Of a DNA stretch of 64,000 bases, positions 43,478 through 54,074 are shown piece by piece. Position numbers and translations under genes: made by a program. The notes below the pieces were generated by a model. It searched no databases. It was given only the letters and a program-made list of their open reading frames with translations, and was not told the DNA's origin. Origin of the DNA: Caenorhabditis remanei (Eukaryota; Nematoda; Chromadorea; Rhabditida; Rhabditidae); the NCBI RefSeq assembly GCF_010183535.1, contig NC_071332.1:20894001-20958000 (forward strand), given 5' to 3'. How positions within the stretch are numbered: position 1 is the stretch's first letter; each line of letters begins with the position of its first letter.

Positions 43478-44470
43478 TTTTATAAAAACTTTTTATTATA
43501 TAGTATTGAAAAATAATAATAATAATAATTGAAACACTTCTCCGGTGTGGCTTTTTTGGAAAGCACTTTGAAACCCGTCATGATTGACCTGGAAATAAAA
43601 CATTGGTAGTTTATAACAAAAAATTGAAAAGTCTTTTTACATACCTAAAAAACCCGTCATAATTGTGTGGCCTCGTCGTGTGAATTCCTCCAAAACCCGT
43701 AAGGACCCGTTTTCTGAAATAAAAGACCTTGAATGGGAAAATAAATTAGAGAAACTCATGAAAATCCAGAGAAAGAACCTGCTTACCTTTTAAAAAATCC
43801 CGCAATGAATATCCAGAAGGTTTGAATTCTTCCAAAACCCATGAATAGATGATACCGGTATTCTGAAAATATTAAATCGGATAAAAGAATGAATAGGATA
43901 CACAACTTACCTCAAACTACCCATAAAAGCATGTCCATCTCCTACCTCGTTTTAACCCGTGGATGGAGAAACCCGTAGCCTGAAAATATCAGTAAAGGTG
44001 CTAGTACAAACTTCCCAAAAAACAACTCACTTAAAAATACCCATAAGTGTATGTCCACTGCGTGGGAACTCCTCTATAACCTGTGGTCAACGCGAATACC
44101 GGCGTCTGAAACATGCAAATTACTTGAAAATGATAATCTTGAAAATTTCAAAAATACCTTTCAAAAACCCGTAGAATAGAATTCTCGGTTGGCTGTACCC
44201 GTTATGGGAATAACCTGTAATATAGGAAAGTTAAATCCAAAAAAATTCAAGAAACGCAGACTTACCGTAACCGGAACCCAAAGCAAGATTGTATTAGAAT
44301 TTTAGAAAAATAAGAAAAAGTACTGTTGACCCCAATGCAGTATGAAGTCGGAGAATGCTCTGATGGCGGTGAGCATATAGAATGAATGATATGATGAGGA
44401 AGGTGATGGGCGGGACTAGTAGTCAAGGGAGACGCAGAGTTTCAGAACCAACTGGCACCGGGGAAGGGGG
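43478..44470 (-). ncRNA. CGGGTT-exon family locus N5
   Basis: Minus-strand order: promoter module (TCTGCGTCTC at 44438-44429); first exon ending at ~44266 (GGTTCCGGTTACG before GTAAGT); exons 44214-44158, 44105-44031, 43979-43911, 43862-43787 and 43713-43645 (57, 75, 69, 76, 69 nt); terminal exon from ~43588 with AATAAA at 43497-43492. Introns are ~50 nt with TTTCAG or TACAG acceptors. Nearly every exon has (A/T)(C/A/T)GGGTT near its start and GGGT(T/A)(T/G)TTT at its 3' end. Exons 44105-44031 and 43979-43911 contain stops in all frames, which argues against coding. Confidence 0.5.
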
Positions 44471-44499
44471 CGCAGGGGCACCGCCTGGCACTGGGGGGG

Positions 44500-45350
44500 A
44501 AATAGCATGAGAGACGGAGAGGAGTTGATATGTATACACGGCTTAGAAAGCGTCACAAGATTAGCGGGAGCTGGAAATCGATTATGAGGGGCCTAGTGAT
44601 AAGGGGTGCATTTTACTTTATCTACTGAAAAATGTGATACACACCGATTATAAGGGACTTTGATAGGATTGTATAGACAAAATATAAAGCTCCATTATTT
44701 GGAGTTAAATAACCTTTCTGTAGTTAGGCCCTCAAAACTTACAGTATGCAAATTTCGGTGAGCATGTTAAATGAAAGAGATGAAAAGAGTAGAGGTGGGC
44801 GGGGTATATAAGGGACTAGTAGTTAAGAGAGTAGCAGAGTTGAAGATTATAGGCTTCACCTGGCACCGGGGGGGAATTAGAATTAGAAGACGGAGAGGCG
44901 GAGAATTTTCTAAGAATCGAGAGGAACGGCAGATGTTAGAAGATTAGTGGAAGCCGAAAACCGATTAGGAGAGGTCTAGTGATAAGGAGTGCATAACCAC
45001 TGGAAAATGTTATGCATATCGATTGTAAGGGAATTTGAAAGAATTCTCCAACTTGGGAGCGATAGAGCTTTGACTTTGAATCCTGTAAATGTTGACCTTT
45101 TTTGGAGACGTCAGAGGAATCTAACCATAGTCTCAAAGTTCATCACTTCAATTTGAAAAGAGCAGAGGCAATACTTTTAGGTTAGTTGTAGCAGGGTTCA
45201 ATACTCGACTCTTCAAAGGTTTTTTATGATTTCGTCGCACATCTAAAAAATATTTTTTAAATGTATTTCTGCAGTTCAATGATCCTTCTTTCCCACCCCC
45301 CACTCATTTTCTGCTCCCTAGCCTATTAATTCGGCAAGGAGAGACACCGA
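44500..45350 (-). promoter_or_regulatory. extra diverged promoter modules and flank between N5 and N6
   Basis: Further copies of the module occur without intact exons: GGTGCCAGGTGAAGCC and CTCTGCTACTCTC near 44865-44825 (degenerate TCTGCGTCTC), CCCGCCCACC (44800), and CATTTAACATGCTCACC (44775-44759). The rest is AT-rich with no gene. Confidence 0.35.
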
Positions 45351-45354
45351 GAAA

Positions 45355-46330
45355 GAAGATTTAAAAAAAAACTTTTTATTGAAATAGTGAATTTAAAAAA
45401 ATTATAACCCGGTCTGAAACTGGCAGTCTTCGGTCTGGAAGTCGCCAAGAAACCCGTTATGATCGACCTGGAAATAAAATAGTTGGTAGTTTATAACAAA
45501 AAATTGAAAAGGCTTTTTACATACCTCAAAAACCCGTCATAATAGTGTGGCCTCGTCGTGTGAATTCCTCCAAAACCCGTAAGGACCCGTTTTCTGAAAT
45601 GAAAGAGCTTGAATGGGAAAATAAATTAGAGAAACCCATGCAAATCTAGAGAAAGAACTTGCTTACCTTTTAAAAAATCCAGCAATGAGTAGTGTGCATG
45701 CTTGAATTCTTCCAAAACCCGTGAAGGAAGGGGACCGGTATTCTGAAAATATCAAATCGGATAAGAGAATGAATAGAATACACAATTTACCTCAAACTAC
45801 CCATAAAAGCATGTCCATCTCCTACTTCTTTTTAACCAGTCGATGGAGAAACCCGTATTCTGAAAATATCAATAAAGGTACAAGTACAAACTCCCCAAAA
45901 AAACAAACAACTTACCTAAAAATACCCCTGGCGGATAGTGTGTCCGCGCCGAACTCATCTATAACCCGTTGAAGGAACCAGTTTTCTGAAAAACTACGTT
46001 AACTTGAAAGGAATAATCTAGAACGTTTCAAAAATACCTTTCAAAAACCCGTTGGCTGTACCCGTTATGGGAATAACCTGTAAGATATCAAAGTTAAATT
46101 CAACAATATTCAAAAAACCTATACTTACCGTAACCAAAACCCGAAGAAACAAAATTAGAATTCAAAAAAAATCAAATTAAGACCCCAATGCAGTATGAAG
46201 TCGGAGCATGCTCTGATGGCGGTGAGCATATAGAATGAATGATATGATGAGGAAGGAGATGGGCGGGGACTAGTAGTCAAGAGAGACGCAGAGTTTCAGA
46301 ACCAACTGGCACCGAGGAAGGGGGCACCGG
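45355..46330 (-). ncRNA. CGGGTT-exon family locus N6, tandem duplicate of N5
   Basis: It matches N5 exon by exon and intron by intron (e.g. ACGGGTTTCTCCATC at 45858-45844; GTAGGAGATGGACATGC). The promoter module has TCTGCGTCTC at 46292-46283, with a second TCTGCGTCTC at 46372-46363, and AATAAA is at ~45376. Exon and intron divergence look similar by eye. It lies ~1.87 kb from N5. No continuous reading frame is present. Confidence 0.5.
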
Positions 46331-46754
46331 GGCTCAACCAGGCGCCGGGGGAAATAGCATGAGAGACGCAGAAGAGTTGATATGTATTCACGGCTTAGAA
46401 GGCGTCACAAGATTAGCGGGAGCGAGAAATCGATTATGTTCTTTGCGCTTTAACAGTATCCTTGTTATAGTATCCTTGTTAGTAGGGCGTATAGACAAAA
46501 CATAGAGTGGAATAACCTTTTTGTAGAAACACTCTCCTAGATAACTATTTAAAAGTTACAGTCTGGTAAATGGAATTGGCTAATAGGATAACCAGTGACT
46601 CCATTCTCAAAGCTCAACATTTTTGACTAAAACTGAAAAGGGTCTCCTTTCTTTTTGATAGAGAGTTCATCCTACTTGCGCACTTTTCTATGGTTCCCTG
46701 GCCCATAGACTCTACAAAACTTTGATCGGAAAGAAAAAATGCATTGGAGAAATC

Positions 46755-47495
46755 TGTGATTTAAAAAAAATATTTTATTACAATAGTGAAATACTAATTT
46801 AAAAAAAATTTAAAGCCCGTTTGTAACTGCCAGTCGTTGGCTCTGGCAAGAAGAGACCCGTCGTGGTAGATCTGAAATTTAAAAAATTATAGTATTTCGT
46901 CATAAAAAGTCAGAGAAACAACTTACATTAAAAACCAATTATGGTTAGATGAATAGATGAGGAGTTCTTGCCTGGAAATTTATATGTTTAGTTTTATCCT
47001 AAAAGATAATTGGGTAATTACTTACCTCAAACAAAACAATTTTCACTACTGTGTGGCCTCGGTGGACGAACTCTTCAGAAACCCGTGGAAAAGACCAGTC
47101 TTCTGAAAAACAAAGTAGTTCTGAAAAACAATGTAACACAAAACTCTAGAACTTACCGAGATTTTTTTTTGAAACCCGTTTAAGCGACTCTTTCTGATTC
47201 CCGAGATTCAGGATCCGTGGTTAGATGTACCCGCCATGGAAACTACCTGAACAATAGGAAAGTTAAATTCAACAAGATTCAAGACAAGCAGACTTACCGT
47301 AATCAAAACCCGAAACAAGATTGTATTAGAATTTTAGAAAAATAAGAAAAAGTACTGTTGACCCCAATTCACTATAGAGTCTGATCATGTCTGCTGGCGG
47401 TGAGCATGTTAAATGAAAGAAGTGAAAAGGGTATGGGCGGGGCATATGGAGGAGTAGTAATCTTGTCACCAAGGGGAAAAGAGACGCAGGTTCGA
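46755..47495 (-). ncRNA. CGGGTT-exon family locus N7, shorter copy
   Basis: Promoter module at 47500-47370 (CCTGCGTCTC, CCCGCCCAT, CATTTAACATGCTCACCGCC), then blocks ending near 47280 (GGGTTTTGATTACG before GTAAG), 47238 and 47160, an exon around 47099-47030 with CACGGGTTTCTGAAGAG, and a terminal exon from ~46871 with ACGACGGGTCTC and AATAAA at ~46778. It has fewer exons than N5 and N6. Confidence 0.45.
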
Positions 47496-47956
47496 ATATT
47501 ATAGGCTTCACTTCCTACGAAGGAAAGTGCACTTGTGATGGAGAGGCGAAGCAGGATTTGTGCTCCGCAGGAATTACAAGATTAGCAGAAGCTCGAATAT
47601 GAGGAATGGAATATAAGGGATGAGGTTTATTTGTGCAGTTTTCATTTATTCTGAAGATGAGGTTTTCAGTAAAACATAAAAGCGTGTCATAGCGCTCCTG
47701 ATTGTAATATAGTGCTATATTTTTGTAGCTGACACTTTTTTGTCATTTCGAGTAATTTAACTTTACAGTTTAGAGTATCAACACTAATTACTGCAATCCC
47801 CCTCCATTATTTTTAATTAAATTTTTTTGATTTCATCTTCAAGCTTTTCTCGACACTCGGAGACTCCGCCTCTTGACATTGTGATTGTCTAAATTTTATA
47901 AACATAGAATATACATATAATTATCAAATTTCAAAATATAATTATAAACATTTAAT

Positions 47957-48892
47957 TCATCCGTCGAATTGCACTAGTTTGAGCATTTCCAATGTGCGTT
48001 TCGCCTTGAGAAGAAGGAATCGATCGGCGAGTTTCAGAAGTGGCTCGATCTTTCTTCCTGAAAAAAGAAGGTAATATACTCTACCGAGCCATTGTTCAAC
48101 TCACTTTCTATCTCGATAAATATATCGTGCACAATGCACAAAACCATAGAGAAATCTTCGAAATCGACATCTTCAATTTGAATTTCCATCATCGATTTTT
48201 CTTTGAATTCCCCATTGAAAAGTGTGTTGAAGTAGTCGGAGTGGCTGGAGAGAAGCTAGGGTGCTATACCAGTTGGAAGGGGTCACTTTTTTTGTGAGGC
48301 TGAAGGCGTGTGAGAGACACTTTTTTGTTACTTAACCTTTTTCTTAGGCTTAGGTTTCTTAGAAATTCGGAAAAAAAAATTGACAAAAACGATTAATTTG
48401 TCAATTTTTGTCGTTTTTTTCAATTTTTTCCGAGTTTCTAAGAAACCTAAGCCTAAGAGAATGGTGAAAAGTGGTCCCTCACAAGAATCACACTCATTGT
48501 GTAAGCTTTGTCCTTCTTTCAGCACACTGATTCGGAATACCCCAAAAACAGTTTTTGAGTGGCCCCCCCCAAAAAAAAATTTTTTTTGGAAATTTTCGGG
48601 AAAAAAAATTTTTTTCGATGGAAAATTTTTTGTGTCCTAACAACTTAAAAACATCATAAAAATAATCAGCTATCATTTTTATGTCGAAAAAAGTGAAAAA
48701 ATCGCGAAAAAAAGTGACCCCTTCCAACTGGTATAGCACCGAAGCTAGAGAAATAGTTTATGAAAAATTTGAATTTGAGAAAAAATCGCTCACAGATTTG
48801 TTAACATGTAATTTCTTTCCATCGACAACCAGAGTTGCATCGGTTTTGTCAGATTTAACAAATGTCGATTCGTAGATACTCTTGGCAGACAT
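47957..48892 (-). CDS. small BTB/POZ-domain protein
   Basis: Three minus-strand exons (48892-48794, 48255-48105, 48057-47957) join in phase to 116 residues. It is essentially a lone BTB domain: 'SDKTDATLVVDGKKLHVNKS', 'LLSSHSDYFNTLFNGEFKEK', 'IEDVDFEDFSMVLCIVHD', and the closing helices 'IEPLLKLADRFLLLKAKRTL'. Nematode BTB proteins often act as CUL-3 ubiquitin-ligase adaptors. No MATH domain or other substrate-binding domain is present, so this may be a minimal adaptor or a dimer partner (inference). Intron 1 is 538 nt because a 481-bp MITE plus an 8-bp target duplication lie at its 3' splice site; without them it would be 49 nt. Confidence 0.75.
48260..48740. mobile_element. 481-bp MITE with 8-bp target duplication
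   Basis: The terminal inverted repeats extend >30 bp from GGTGCTATACC (48260) and GGTATAGCACC (ending 48740). They are flanked by the 8-bp duplication GAAGCTAG (48252-48259 and 48741-48748). An internal hairpin with arms AGGCTTAGGTTTCTTAGAAA (48349) and TTTCTAAGAAACCTAAGCCT (48434) is nested inside. An 8-bp duplication fits the hAT superfamily, though the termini do not start CAG. The insertion is in intron 1 of the BTB gene. Confidence 0.85.
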
Positions 48893-48934
48893 TTTTAGCT
48901 GAAATGATTACTTAAATTATTCAGGTGATTTTTA

Positions 48935-49085
48935 GCGCTGTCAAGCAGCGGTAAAAACGGAGTTTAACGCTGCTAAACAGCGCTAAAACTGAGTTTAACG
49001 CTGCTAAACAGCGCTAAAACTGAGTTTAACGCTGGTTAGCAGCGCTAAAATCGGAATTTAACGCTGTTTAGCAGCGTTGAAATTC
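48935..49085. repeat. palindromic AGCGCT repeat, cluster I
   Basis: Five tandem units of ~31-32 nt, each an interrupted palindrome of the form TTTA(A/G)CGCTG-n3/4-CAGCGCTAAA, separated by short A/G-rich linkers (CTGAG, TCGGAA). Confidence 0.9.
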
Positions 49086-49684
49086 TCATCGAGCCCTTTT
49101 TCGGGAGCAGTTTAGCGCTACTTTAGCGAATGTCTCGCAAATACTCATGGAGGACATTTTTAGCTGAAATTTTCACTAAAATACCCGAAAACTGAAACTA
49201 AAATGACAGCGAGGCGATTTCTAGCCTTCCATTGCCAATTAATCAAGAAAAATAGTTTTTCTCTGAAAAATAACACTTTTCGGAACCAAAACAAACAAAA
49301 AATCAAGAAAAAATATACTTTTTATTGAAACAATGATTAAAATTAGATCCTTAAGCTTCTTGAAACTATCCATTGTCACACAATCGCAATTGTTCCAAAG
49401 TTTCGATATTGAGAACGTTGAGCTCAAATTAGACGATTACAAAATGAAACTGTACTAGAAAACTTAGCTGATTAAAACAACGTCGTCGCAAAATCTTCGC
49501 TATCGACGCCTTCAATTCGAGTTTTTTTCATTGATTTTTTCTTGAATTCCCGACTGAAAAGAGTGGCGAAGTCTTCGAATTTGATGCCTTCAATTGGAAT
49601 TTCCGTCATAGATTTCTATTCCAAACCCAATTCGAGAGGTGCTGAAAAACAAACATATTCATAAACTCTTAAATATTATTCTTC

Positions 49685-49840
49685 CCAGCGCTAAAACCGG
49701 AATTTAGCGCTGGCTAGCAGCGCTAAAATTGGAATTTAACGCTGCTAAACAGCGCTAAAATCATGGTTTAGCGCTGCTAACCAGCGCTAAAATCGGAATT
49801 TAGCGCTGCTTAGCAGCGTTAAAATTCTCGAAGAGTCCTT
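49685..49840. repeat. palindromic AGCGCT repeat, cluster II
   Basis: Four to five units of the same 31-36 nt palindrome as cluster I, with linkers TTGGAA, TCATGG and TCGGAA, immediately 3' (minus sense) of a BTB start-exon relic. Confidence 0.9.
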
Positions 49841-50969
49841 TTTGAGAGCAGCTTAGCGATACTTTAGTGAATGTTGACTCGTAAATACTCGTAACAGACA
49901 TTTTTAGCTGAAATTGTGACTACAATTCCCGAAAACTGAAACAAAAATTATACCGAGACGATTTCTAGCCTTTTACAGTCAATAAATCGAGAAAAATAGA
50001 GTTCCTTTGAAAAATAACACTTTTCGGAAACAAAAGAAGCAAAGCGTCGAAAAAAATATAATTTTTATTGAAAAAATCATCAAAATTAGATCGAAGAGCT
50101 TCTAGAAACGGTCCGTTGTCACAAAATCGCAAAAGTTCCACGTGGCGAAGCGCGAGCATTAAAAGATTTTAGAAATTGAATACATTGAGCTGAAATTTGA
50201 CGATTACAAAATGAAACTGTACTGGAAAACTTAGCTGATTGAGAAAATGAAATCGTCGCAAAATTTCAGTTCTCTTCATCGATTTTTCTTAAATTTCCCG
50301 ACTGAGAAGAGTGTCGAAGTCGTCGGAATGGCAGGAGAGCAGCTGAAGAAGAATTTTTTGAAAAAAAAACAACATTGGAACAGAAAAAACTACTAATCTT
50401 CTGGAAAACAGACAAACTGTTTTATCGACAACCAAAATAGCGCCAGTTTCACACAAATCGGGCGTTTAGAAGCACTCATCTGACGGCGATCAGTGATTTT
50501 ATCTGAAAAATCAATGTTATTCAATCATTTTCTGTATTGAAGATGGTTTTTTTACCAGTTCGCGAAAATTCCACGTGACGGATCGGCGAGAAGATATTAG
50601 ATGTTGTCTAGATCGCACTGAAATAAAACGATTACAAAAAAGAACTGTACTCAAAAACTTAGCTGATTAAGCCCAAAACTTCGTCGCAAAATCTTCGATA
50701 TCCACGGAATCAATTCGAGTTTCCGTCATCGATTCTTTCTTGAATTCCCAGTTGAAAAGAGTCGTTTTGTCTGAAAAATCAGCGCTATTCAATCATTTTC
50801 TGTATTGAAAGTGGCTTTTCTACCCTTACAATGATGGAGAGAGTGGCGAAATCTTCGATTTTGACGTCTTCAACCGGAATTTCCGTTATCGATTTAGATT
50901 CCAAACCCAATTCGAGAGGTGCTGAAAAAGAAACATATTCATAAACTCTTAAATAGCAAAAGAACTGAA

Positions 50970-51285
50970 TTTTAGCGCTGTTTAGCAGCGTTAAAATCGA
51001 AATTTACCGCTGCTATACAGCGCTAAAATCATGGTTTAGCGCTGGCTAGCAGCGCTAAAATCGGAACTTAACGCTGCTAAACAGCGCTAAAACTGAATTT
51101 TAACGCTGGTTAGCAGCGCTAAAATCGGAATTTAGCGCTGTTTATTATCAAAATAAAAAAGTTCCGACATTTTTTCTTACGACAAAATGCAGACTCAGTA
51201 CAAAAATACTACTGTGTCTGCATTCTGACGTGAAAAAAAATGTCGGAACTTTTTTATTTCGACAATAGCAGCGTTGAAATTCTCA
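50970..51285. repeat. palindromic AGCGCT repeat, cluster III, interrupted by a MITE
   Basis: Six units; the last is split in its loop (GCTGTT|TA ... TA|GCAGCG) by the 121-bp element at 51145-51265. Confidence 0.9.
51145..51265. mobile_element. 121-bp MITE with TA duplication
   Basis: Inverted termini of 26 bp (starting TTATCAAAATAAAAAAG; inverse end CTTTTTTATTTCGACAA) match at 24 positions. TA is duplicated at 51143-51144 and 51266-51267. The interior has ATGCAGACTCAG and CTGTGTCTGCAT, so nearly the whole element is a hairpin. It is a Tc1/mariner-type non-autonomous element inserted into the loop of a palindromic repeat unit. Confidence 0.9.
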
Positions 51286-51574
51286 TGAAGCCTGCATAAA
51301 TTTTGCTTGTTGTGACCCTTAAAGATTTAATTTTTCTTACTGTTTTTCTTGCCACTGTCAAACGGTATTTCCGGCGCTGAATGTATTTGTGAAGTCGAAG
51401 TGGTTGGAGAGAAGCTGAAAATTTGATTAAAAACAGTAAATTGAGCCAAATTATCACTTCCCGTTTTTTTTGCATTCTTTTGTCCTGGGCAACCAAAATT
51501 GCATCAGGTTTCTTCGATTGAGCGGTTGTTGGTTTGCAGCGGCGTGGCACAGAAGATTTCAGCATTTTTACCTG

Positions 51575-52690
51575 TGAAAATTACTTTTTATCTGAATAAA
51601 AATTTCTTTTGAGTTTAAAAAGTGAAAAGATGGAAAGAACATTTGAAACAAAACCATATTTAGCTCCAAAAATAATATTTAAAAAATCATTTTTGAATTT
51701 TAGTGTTTACTACGGTAGGTGCCAAAGTACGTAGAGTGTTTGCGTACAATGCGCATTAGACTTTACGAGCAAGAATTTTTGAACTTTTCTAACTTTTCAA
51801 ACCTATTTTCCATCAATTTTCATTGAATTTTTGAGGAATTTTTGAATCTCAGAAGCTTCTTCTACGTATTTTCATTTGTTTTCAGCGATTTTCACTAGTT
51901 TTACTAGCGGAGGTTATCGGAAAAAGTAGTTTTCCCAGAAACACCTACAAGAAGCGTTGAGAACATGAGTTTCCCTTTTCTCGATTATTTTCCTCTCCAT
52001 TTTTCTTTTTTGAATTACTAGAATCTGTATCAAATCTATTTTATCTTAATGCTCCTTTTCGATACAGCGCTATTTTTCATATTTTAGCGCTGTTTAGCAG
52101 CGTTAAACTCATTTTTTAGCGCTGTTTAGCAGCGCTAAAACCGGAATTTAGCGCTGGCTAGCAGCGCTAAAATTGGAATTTAACGCTGCTAAACAGCGTT
52201 AAACTTATTTTTAGCGCTGTTTAGCAGCGTTTAACTCAGGTTGTAGCACTTTTAGCACTGGTTAAAAGCGTTTTGTTTAAATCTGCCTCTCATTTTCCTG
52301 TCGGAAACCCATTTTGAATAAATTTTGCCATTTTTTAAAAGAAAATTATTCATAAATTAACTGAAAGTCACTAAACCTCTATATATCAATTTTCTCAGCA
52401 AAATTTCGCACTAAAATCTTTAGAGGGTTCACATTGCATATTTTCAATCAGTTTTCAATGAATTTTACAGAAAATTTTGAATTTCGGAGGTTCAACGTAT
52501 TTTTATTTATTTTCAGCGTTTTTTACTAGTTTGGGCATCGGAAATTATCGCAAGAAGTAATTCTCCTTAGTTTTGGCGCTGTTTAGCAGCGATAAACTCA
52601 GTTAAAGTTGTTTTAACGCTACTCTTCAAATACTTCGTCCTTTTTTCCTGCCGGAAGTCCATTTTTCAATAGATTTTGCCAATTTTTCAG
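51575..52690. other. non-coding region with palindrome clusters IV and V
   Basis: Cluster IV (52080-52275) has five to six units of the AGCGCT palindrome, the last ones decayed. A single diverged unit is at 52572-52600. Two diverged ~500-bp copies of a non-coding block (TTTCGGAGG/AATCTCAGAAG ... TATTTTCA(T/G)TT...TTTTCAGCG) lie at ~51790-51960 and ~52440-52560. No gene is supported. Confidence 0.6.
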
Positions 52691-52693
52691 AAA

Positions 52694-54074
52694 ATGTCGG
52701 ATTCCCTCTGCAATAACCCGATCGCCATTCGCGCATGCATTCTCAACGATGTTCTTCGTCGCAAATCAATCGAAAAATCTTTTGGAGATCTTTGTAAAGT
52801 CATCGGATATCAGAGAATGAGTTTCGCGGATTTCAAATATTGGTTCGATCGATTCTCCGGTGGAAATTATGATTTGGAGGATGAGAAAAGGTAAAGAAAT
52901 CTGCAATTAATTCTTAATATCTAAAAACTTCTGATTTTTTTAGTGAGCCGCCGAAAGTTCTCGAGTTTTCCAGTTTGCCGATTGATGTCATCGATATTAT
53001 TGTTAAGAAACTAAAATTGAAAGAACAGTAAGTATACCGCGACTAAAACTCAATAATTATTCGGTTTTTCAGGTTGGTTCTCCGAAAAGTGTGCAAACAG
53101 CTCCGTGATATTGTCGATGATCAAAAAACATTTCCGTTGGAGCGTATTGAGATCGGATGTGCCGACAACAACATCTTCTGCAGATACAACAGATATGATC
53201 ACGAAGCTGTATTCTATGTAGACAGAAACTGGGAAAAGCCAGACCCATACTATTACAGACACTTGTCTGATTTCAAAGTCATTCGAAGCAATGATTATGT
53301 GAAAACTGCTTGTATCGATTTGAATTTTGTTCTCAAAAATTCGAATCTCCAGTTGGACCGATTTGATTTTGTAAATACGAGATTCATCAATACTGGGAAA
53401 GGCGACGAGAAAGAAGAAAAAGCTAAACAGAATTTCGAAAGTGTCAAAGCGATTTTCGAGTCATTGGATCACAGAATTGTTGCGAAAAGATTCGAAATAA
53501 AAGACAGCGAATTAGAAGTCATGCTGGATATTCTTCCGTATATCAAGCCTGGAACACTCGAATACATTGAAATCTTTCGTTCTCGCAATCAAACGTATTG
53601 GAATGTTACTGGTGAATCGTACGAAATAATCAAGCTCGTCAATATGGAACAATGGAAACAAGCAACAAAGGTCTATTGTAGATATGCTTTCGAATACTTT
53701 CAGCCGGAACATTTTGCTCATTTCAAGCGAATCAGTTTTTATGAGTGGTCCATCTATCCACGAACCCTGTTAAAATTCAGAAATGTAGGTCAACGTCCTT
53801 GTTGAAAAAATAATTAGTTATCAAATTTCAGTTGTTCCTCATACCTTCGTCCAAAATCACTCGCTGCTATGTCGACACAAAAGATGGATTCGAAACGGAC
53901 GATATCGACATCGAATACTATGGACGTCGTGTCGGACAACCAGCTCCTCCACTCGATCAGTATGGTATCACACGTCACTACGATATTCCGCACACAACTG
54001 ATTACTTGGAAATCAATCTCCGATATAGAATGGAGGAGATGACTATCGAAAGGAAAAGTCGTCTAACTGATTAA
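52694..54074 (+). CDS. F-box/FTH protein with N-terminal transposase-like HTH (F1)
   Basis: Four exons (52694-52890, 52944-53027, 53073-53784, 53832-54074) give 411 residues. Exon 1 encodes 'IRACILNDVLRRKSIEKSFG ... FKYWFDRFSGGNYDLED', a Mos1-transposase-type helix-turn-helix, as known from nematode F-box A proteins. Exon 2 is the F-box ('FSSLPIDVIDIIVKKLKLKE'). The large third exon holds the FTH/DUF38 domain (e.g. 'ILPYIKPGTLEYIEI', 'NMEQWKQATKVYC'). The likely role is substrate adaptor of an SCF ubiquitin ligase; the substrate is unknown. It is tandem with F2, which lacks the HTH exon. Confidence 0.85.

Larger units (their letters stand above)
49085..51570 (-). pseudogene. tract of decayed BTB gene copies
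   Basis: Minus-strand fragments match the intact BTB gene. Start exons are at ~49155 ('MSSMSICETFAKV') and ~49902 ('MSVTSIYESTFTKV'), both running into palindromic repeats. Core fragments lie at 49660-49480 (a doubled 'KSMTEIPIEGIKFEDFATLF' type segment ending in a stop), 50340-50260 ('LLSCHSDDFDTLLSRE', in-frame stop), 50470-50420, 50930-50700, and 51540-51385 ('KKPDAILVAQDK' then a frame change). None is complete. Conserved 3' ends with AATAAAAAG-like signals recur at ~49325 and ~50067. Confidence 0.65.

Noticed and set aside
48040..48297. Plus-strand 85-codon ORF 'FEIDIFNLNFHHRF...'
   Set aside because: It is the antisense of the BTB exon; the minus strand gives a textbook BTB domain with splice sites.
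48935..51285. Regularly spaced palindromic repeats looking like a CRISPR array
   Set aside because: Spacers are only a few bases and nearly identical, the host is clearly a nematode, and no cas-like gene is present; it is a eukaryotic palindromic satellite.
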